Below, piece by piece: positions 37,416 to 40,134 of a DNA stretch of 40,134 bases (its first letter is position 1; every line of letters starts with the position of its first letter). The stretch is taken from IMG/VR virus record IMGVR_UViG_3300038629_000353, positions 1 through 40,134 of that record, one strand, 5' to 3'. The position numbers and the translations under genes are program-made. The DNA is from a virus. Below the pieces are notes generated by a model. It did not search any database. It was not told the DNA's origin and saw only the letters and a list, made by a program, of their open reading frames with translations.

Positions 37416-37718
37416 TTACGCGTCAGCGTCTTCGTTTGCGGCGTTTTCCTCCACCCCGTTTGGCTCTTGGTCCTCTTGGGGTGGGGTTTCCACGGGAGCC
37501 ATGGGAGGGTTTGGTGCACCTCCTCCAATATTTTCCGGCTGTGGCTGTGCGAGTACGACTTCACCGTTCGCTATCGCTTGCAACATACCTTCCAAAACTC
37601 CGAGTGCACCAGACTTCGCTACCTTCAGCGGCACTGGTAGATCATCAACCTGCAGTAGCGTCACACCTGCTGCTGCAGCCATTTGAACTTGAACTGCTGT
37701 TACTTCTTGCTTTGCCAT
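37416..37718 (-). CDS. Small protein with acidic Pro/Asn tail
   Basis: A 100-residue protein, MAKQEVTAVQVQMAAAAG onward. The first 55 residues are an Ala/Val-rich helix region; the last 40 are disordered and rich in Pro, Glu and Asn (PQPENIGGGAPNPP, QEDQEPNG). AGGAGAAGAAAAA precedes the ATG at 37718, which rules out an upstream frame start at 37787. It may be a small capsid decoration or fibre-linked protein, by position only. Confidence 0.68.
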   Translation of the reverse strand: MAKQEVTAVQVQMAAAAGVTLLQVDDLPVPLKVAKSGALGVLEGMLQAIANGEVVLAQPQPENIGGGAPNPPMAPVETPPQEDQEPNGVEENAANEDADA

Positions 37719-37737
37719 TTTTTCTTCTCCTAAGTTA

Positions 37738-37749
37738 GGGCTTTCGCCC
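37738..37749 (-). other. GGGC-GAAA-GCCC hairpin between late genes
   Basis: A 4-bp stem closed by a stable GAAA tetraloop in the 40-bp gap between two late genes. No U-run follows, so it is not a terminator. It could be an RNA processing or stability element. Confidence 0.4.
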
Positions 37750-37758
37750 ACGTAAAAT

Positions 37759-38241
37759 TTATGGTTCGTTATCCGCAACACCCTCATACTGATCTGTGAC
37801 TATGTTAGCCGGGGTTGCAATTTCTCGGACCTCAACCTGTATGATGACACCGATTGAAGACGTTGCAGGAATGTCATTTATATCCGTCCATGCCAAATTC
37901 TGAGTGATGGGTTGCCAATCGTTGTACCCGCTCCATCCGGTGAACTGAGGATTGTTTACACTACCTCCATTGAGTAGAACAAGTTGCGCCTCGAACTGCG
38001 CATTGCTCGCACCACCATCGTCAACCCACTCAGTACCAAAGTTAACGTCCTGCCAGAATGGAGTCCCCGTACCTGCCTCAGCACTGAATTGATAGATACC
38101 TCCGGGCGTAAGTCTGATGCCTATATTGGACAAATCGTTACCGAAATCTTGCACAGTTTGAAAGACGTTGGACAACGCGATATTGCCCGCAGGAATACTG
38201 CTCTTCTGCGCCAATGAAAATTTTCGTTGAAGCAGAGACAT
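37759..38241 (-). CDS. Beta-rich fibre-region protein
   Basis: A 160-residue beta-rich protein with many Asn, Gly, Thr and Trp residues (GIRLTPGGIYQFSAEAG, FTGWSGYNDWQPITQN). It follows the LamG-containing fibre gene and may be a fibre cap, tip or chaperone-like component. The ATG overlaps the fibre stop (TAATG), and a clear ribosome site is missing. I do not recognise the family; no hydrolase motif is seen. Confidence 0.68.
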   Translation of the reverse strand: MSLLQRKFSLAQKSSIPAGNIALSNVFQTVQDFGNDLSNIGIRLTPGGIYQFSAEAGTGTPFWQDVNFGTEWVDDGGASNAQFEAQLVLLNGGSVNNPQFTGWSGYNDWQPITQNLAWTDINDIPATSSIGVIIQVEVREIATPANIVTDQYEGVADNEP

Positions 38242-40134
38242 TAGCTTAGTCCTGCTCCTGCGATCTTCCAGACACCCGCACCTACTAACTGAGCGACCGC
38301 TGCTCCACCTGCTGCCAGCGTTCTTGTTCCTGTTGAATTGTCATCCGCGAAGATCAACGTGTCAGTCGTGATCGCAATGCTGATAGAAACTGATCCGCTG
38401 TTGTCCCACGCGAGGAGCGTACCAATCTGATAAGCGACCGCACCGCTCGCAGGGATGGTCATCGTCTGGGCTACAGTTCCGCCCGTGAAGGCTACCGTCT
38501 TACCCTTGTCAGTCAGGATGCCCGTTCGACTTGCAACCACCGAAATGATTTCAGAGATCGAGGGATCAAGCAGCTGATCAACGTCGGTGTCATCAGTGTA
38601 AGTCGGGCGGCAAGGAGCTGATGAACGTGTCCACCACTGACCTCTACCCGCAATGTTGGGAGCAGGAGCCGCTGCTTCACTCTGACGAATTGAGTCAGCC
38701 TGAACGAAGAAGACAGATGTGCCTCCAACGACCTGCATTCTTATGTCAGTGCCATCGCTGCCTAAACTGCTGCTGACCGAGTCACCGAATCTGTAGAAGT
38801 TTACCGAACCAAGATTTAAGTTCAGATCTCCGTTGTCAATGTTGATGCCTTCATCGAAGGAGTAGACCTCGACGTTAGCAGTCGCGAGAAAGACCAACGC
38901 TTCCGCAGGAGCCATCGTCGTGGAGTTGATCTCTATCGAGACGCTGTCAACATCAGCACCATCGAAGATCGTAAGTGCCGCGCCAGTGATTATCTCTAAG
39001 TCAATCGTCGTGGTAGCACCGATAGCCATCGTTGCCTGAAGGGATTCGCCACCACCTCCTGCGTTCAGTTGGAAGTCTAGACCATCATCATCAGTGAAAA
39101 ATAAGTCTAAAGGCGCGGGAGCACCAGCGTATGGAGTAGTCGGTACAGAGTACGCACCAGTTCCAGCGTATCGGGCAGTGCCGACTGTCATGCGAACATC
39201 GTCAATCCAGCCATCCGTGAATGCATCTGTAGCATCGCGACAACCAATGATGATCGCTGCATCAGGATTACCCAGATCAGCCGGTGAAACACCGAAGTCA
39301 GCAACCTCGTAGAGACCGTTGAAATACGCACGGATATTATTGTCGCCGCCTACATCTCGGGTGACTGCCCAGTGATACCAGACGCCAGTGCTAATGCCAC
39401 CACTGATGGTTCCAACCTCAGCACCCCAGTCTTGACCGACAAGCCTGACGCGGAAGCCAAAGGCATCTTGAATGATGCCGTATTGAACATAGGCACTGCC
39501 GCCTTTTCTCGAATCGTACAAAACGAAGCCGGGACCTGCTGACGTCTGTAGCGGTGGCAGAGTGTTGAATCGAACGAAGCCCTCGATGGTCCAGCTTTGT
39601 GTTCCAAGATCATAAGCCGCAATATCAGGGAAGGTGACCCAGTCACTGTTACCGTCAAGCAGTAGAGATGATACTCCAGAGTTGAACTCCGCAGTGTCTA
39701 GCTCAGCGGTTCCAAAGAACGTTGCGCTAGCTGTATTGACCGAAATCTCGGTGTATGAAGTCGCACCATCAGCACCATCGAAGTCAGCGAGTAACTCAAC
39801 TTCACTCCAGAGTGGGTCACCCGGCACTCCTTCCACCCAGATTTGACCTCGACCAGTAACATCTGGATCAGCCGTAGGTTGCGCGACCAAGAAGACAACA
39901 CCAGCACCCTCCAGATTGAACCCTCCACCATCGATGTCTGATGTCCAAGGTGTAAGTCCCGTATTCAATTGAAAGTCAGTACCATCATCGTCGGTGAATA
40001 TGAGATTGTTCGGCGCATCGTTGCGAACCCAGAGTTGACCCTGACCTGCGATGGGCGTTATTTGTGCTGCGCGTTCACTGAAGTAGAGCGGACGTGGGAA
40101 GCGGATACTGGCGAAGCTGATGCCGAAGGAGTAA
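38241..40134 (-). CDS. LamG-domain tail fibre (5' end cut by window)
   Basis: The frame stays open to the right edge: the first in-frame ATG/GTG/TTG-like codon at 39968 (TTG) is inside a repeat, and 55 more codons lie upstream without a stop. The protein has three copies of a short repeat, G-x-G-Q-x-W-V...FTDDDG-x-DFQLN (near 39960-40052, split at 39828-39860 and 39061-39108, and 38571-38680). A concanavalin/LamG-like domain (about 39115-39800, with SLLLDGNSDWVTFPD and WTIEGFVRF) interrupts the second copy. The rest is beta-rich. It is probably a receptor-binding fibre or spike; the N-terminus is missing. Confidence 0.82.
   Translation of the reverse strand, partial: YSFGISFASIRFPRPLYFSERAAQITPIAGQGQLWVRNDAPNNLIFTDDDGTDFQLNTGLTPWTSDIDGGGFNLEGAGVVFLVAQPTADPDVTGRGQIWVEGVPGDPLWSEVELLADFDGADGATSYTEISVNTASATFFGTAELDTAEFNSGVSSLLLDGNSDWVTFPDIAAYDLGTQSWTIEGFVRFNTLPPLQTSAGPGFVLYDSRKGGSAYVQYGIIQDAFGFRVRLVGQDWGAEVGTISGGISTGVWYHWAVTRDVGGDNNIRAYFNGLYEVADFGVSPADLGNPDAAIIIGCRDATDAFTDGWIDDVRMTVGTARYAGTGAYSVPTTPYAGAPAPLDLFFTDDDGLDFQLNAGGGGESLQATMAIGATTTIDLEIITGAALTIFDGADVDSVSIEINSTTMAPAEALVFLATANVEVYSFDEGINIDNGDLNLNLGSVNFYRFGDSVSSSLGSDGTDIRMQVVGGTSVFFVQADSIRQSEAAAPAPNIAGRGQWWTRSSAPCRPTYTDDTDVDQLLDPSISEIISVVASRTGILTDKGKTVAFTGGTVAQTMTIPASGAVAYQIGTLLAWDNSGSVSISIAITTDTLIFADDNSTGTRTLAAGGAAVAQLVGAGVWKIAGAGLS

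Noticed and set aside
1-40134. tRNA genes, insertion sequences or an integrase
   Set aside because: Reading the intergenic gaps and the gene products shows no tRNA-like cloverleaf, transposase DDE region or tyrosine/serine recombinase.

Overview
The window looks like one segment of a double-stranded DNA bacteriophage genome, probably an uncultured aquatic or marine tailed phage with a short tail. The reasons are: genes packed with start/stop overlaps; no ribosomal, tRNA or metabolic genes; a complete phage replication/recombination set; and a large block of virion, fibre, small-terminase and lysis genes. The podovirus assignment rests on an adaptor-like protein and a set of large internal-virion-type proteins, and is an inference. 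No integrase or repressor gene is seen. The family A polymerase has Phe at the position equal to E. coli residue 762, which fits a virulent lifestyle. The right edge cuts a fibre gene. Large terminase, portal and major capsid genes are not visible, so the genome is incomplete here.

Region 1 (1-9863, minus strand) is the early region: about 20 small genes plus a UvrD-like helicase, a DUF932-like protein, a GP88-like protein and a primase-polymerase/ATPase. It is split into short transcription units. Five sigma70-type promoters (TTGACA-17-TATAAT class) share an 18-bp dyad, CAC-N3-AGCGCT-N3-GTG, inside the spacer. Four of them also carry one or two copies of an ATTATGTTAAAT-like box (plus-strand sense) just upstream of the -35. 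Three factor-independent terminators separate units. One promoter is followed by a candidate 172-nt structured leader RNA (6149-6320) closed by a 19-bp stem.

Region 2 (10030-19940, plus strand) is the replication/recombination operon: uracil-DNA-glycosylase-like/DNA polymerase A fusion, RecB/Cas4-like nuclease, Sak4-like RecA ATPase, DUF669-like ssDNA-binding protein with an acidic tandem repeat, SNF2-like helicase, VRR-NUC/Hjr-like nuclease, MazG-like protein, HAD-type phosphatase and several small proteins. A palindromic promoter/operator at 18728-18755 resembles the leftward set.

Region 3 (40134-19735, minus strand) is the late region, read right to left: LamG-containing fibre (partial), small proteins, i-spanin candidate, endolysin, holin, lipoprotein (o-spanin candidate), adaptor-like protein, second fibre, beta-propeller-like tail protein, several large low-complexity virion proteins that share a short A-E-G-G type motif, small terminase subunit, and a virion protein carrying an HEFGH zinc-protease motif. 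It converges with region 2, where the two last genes overlap by about 206 bp.

No stretch longer than 300 bases lacks a gene; the longest is 6126-6340, which holds the structured leader and its promoter.
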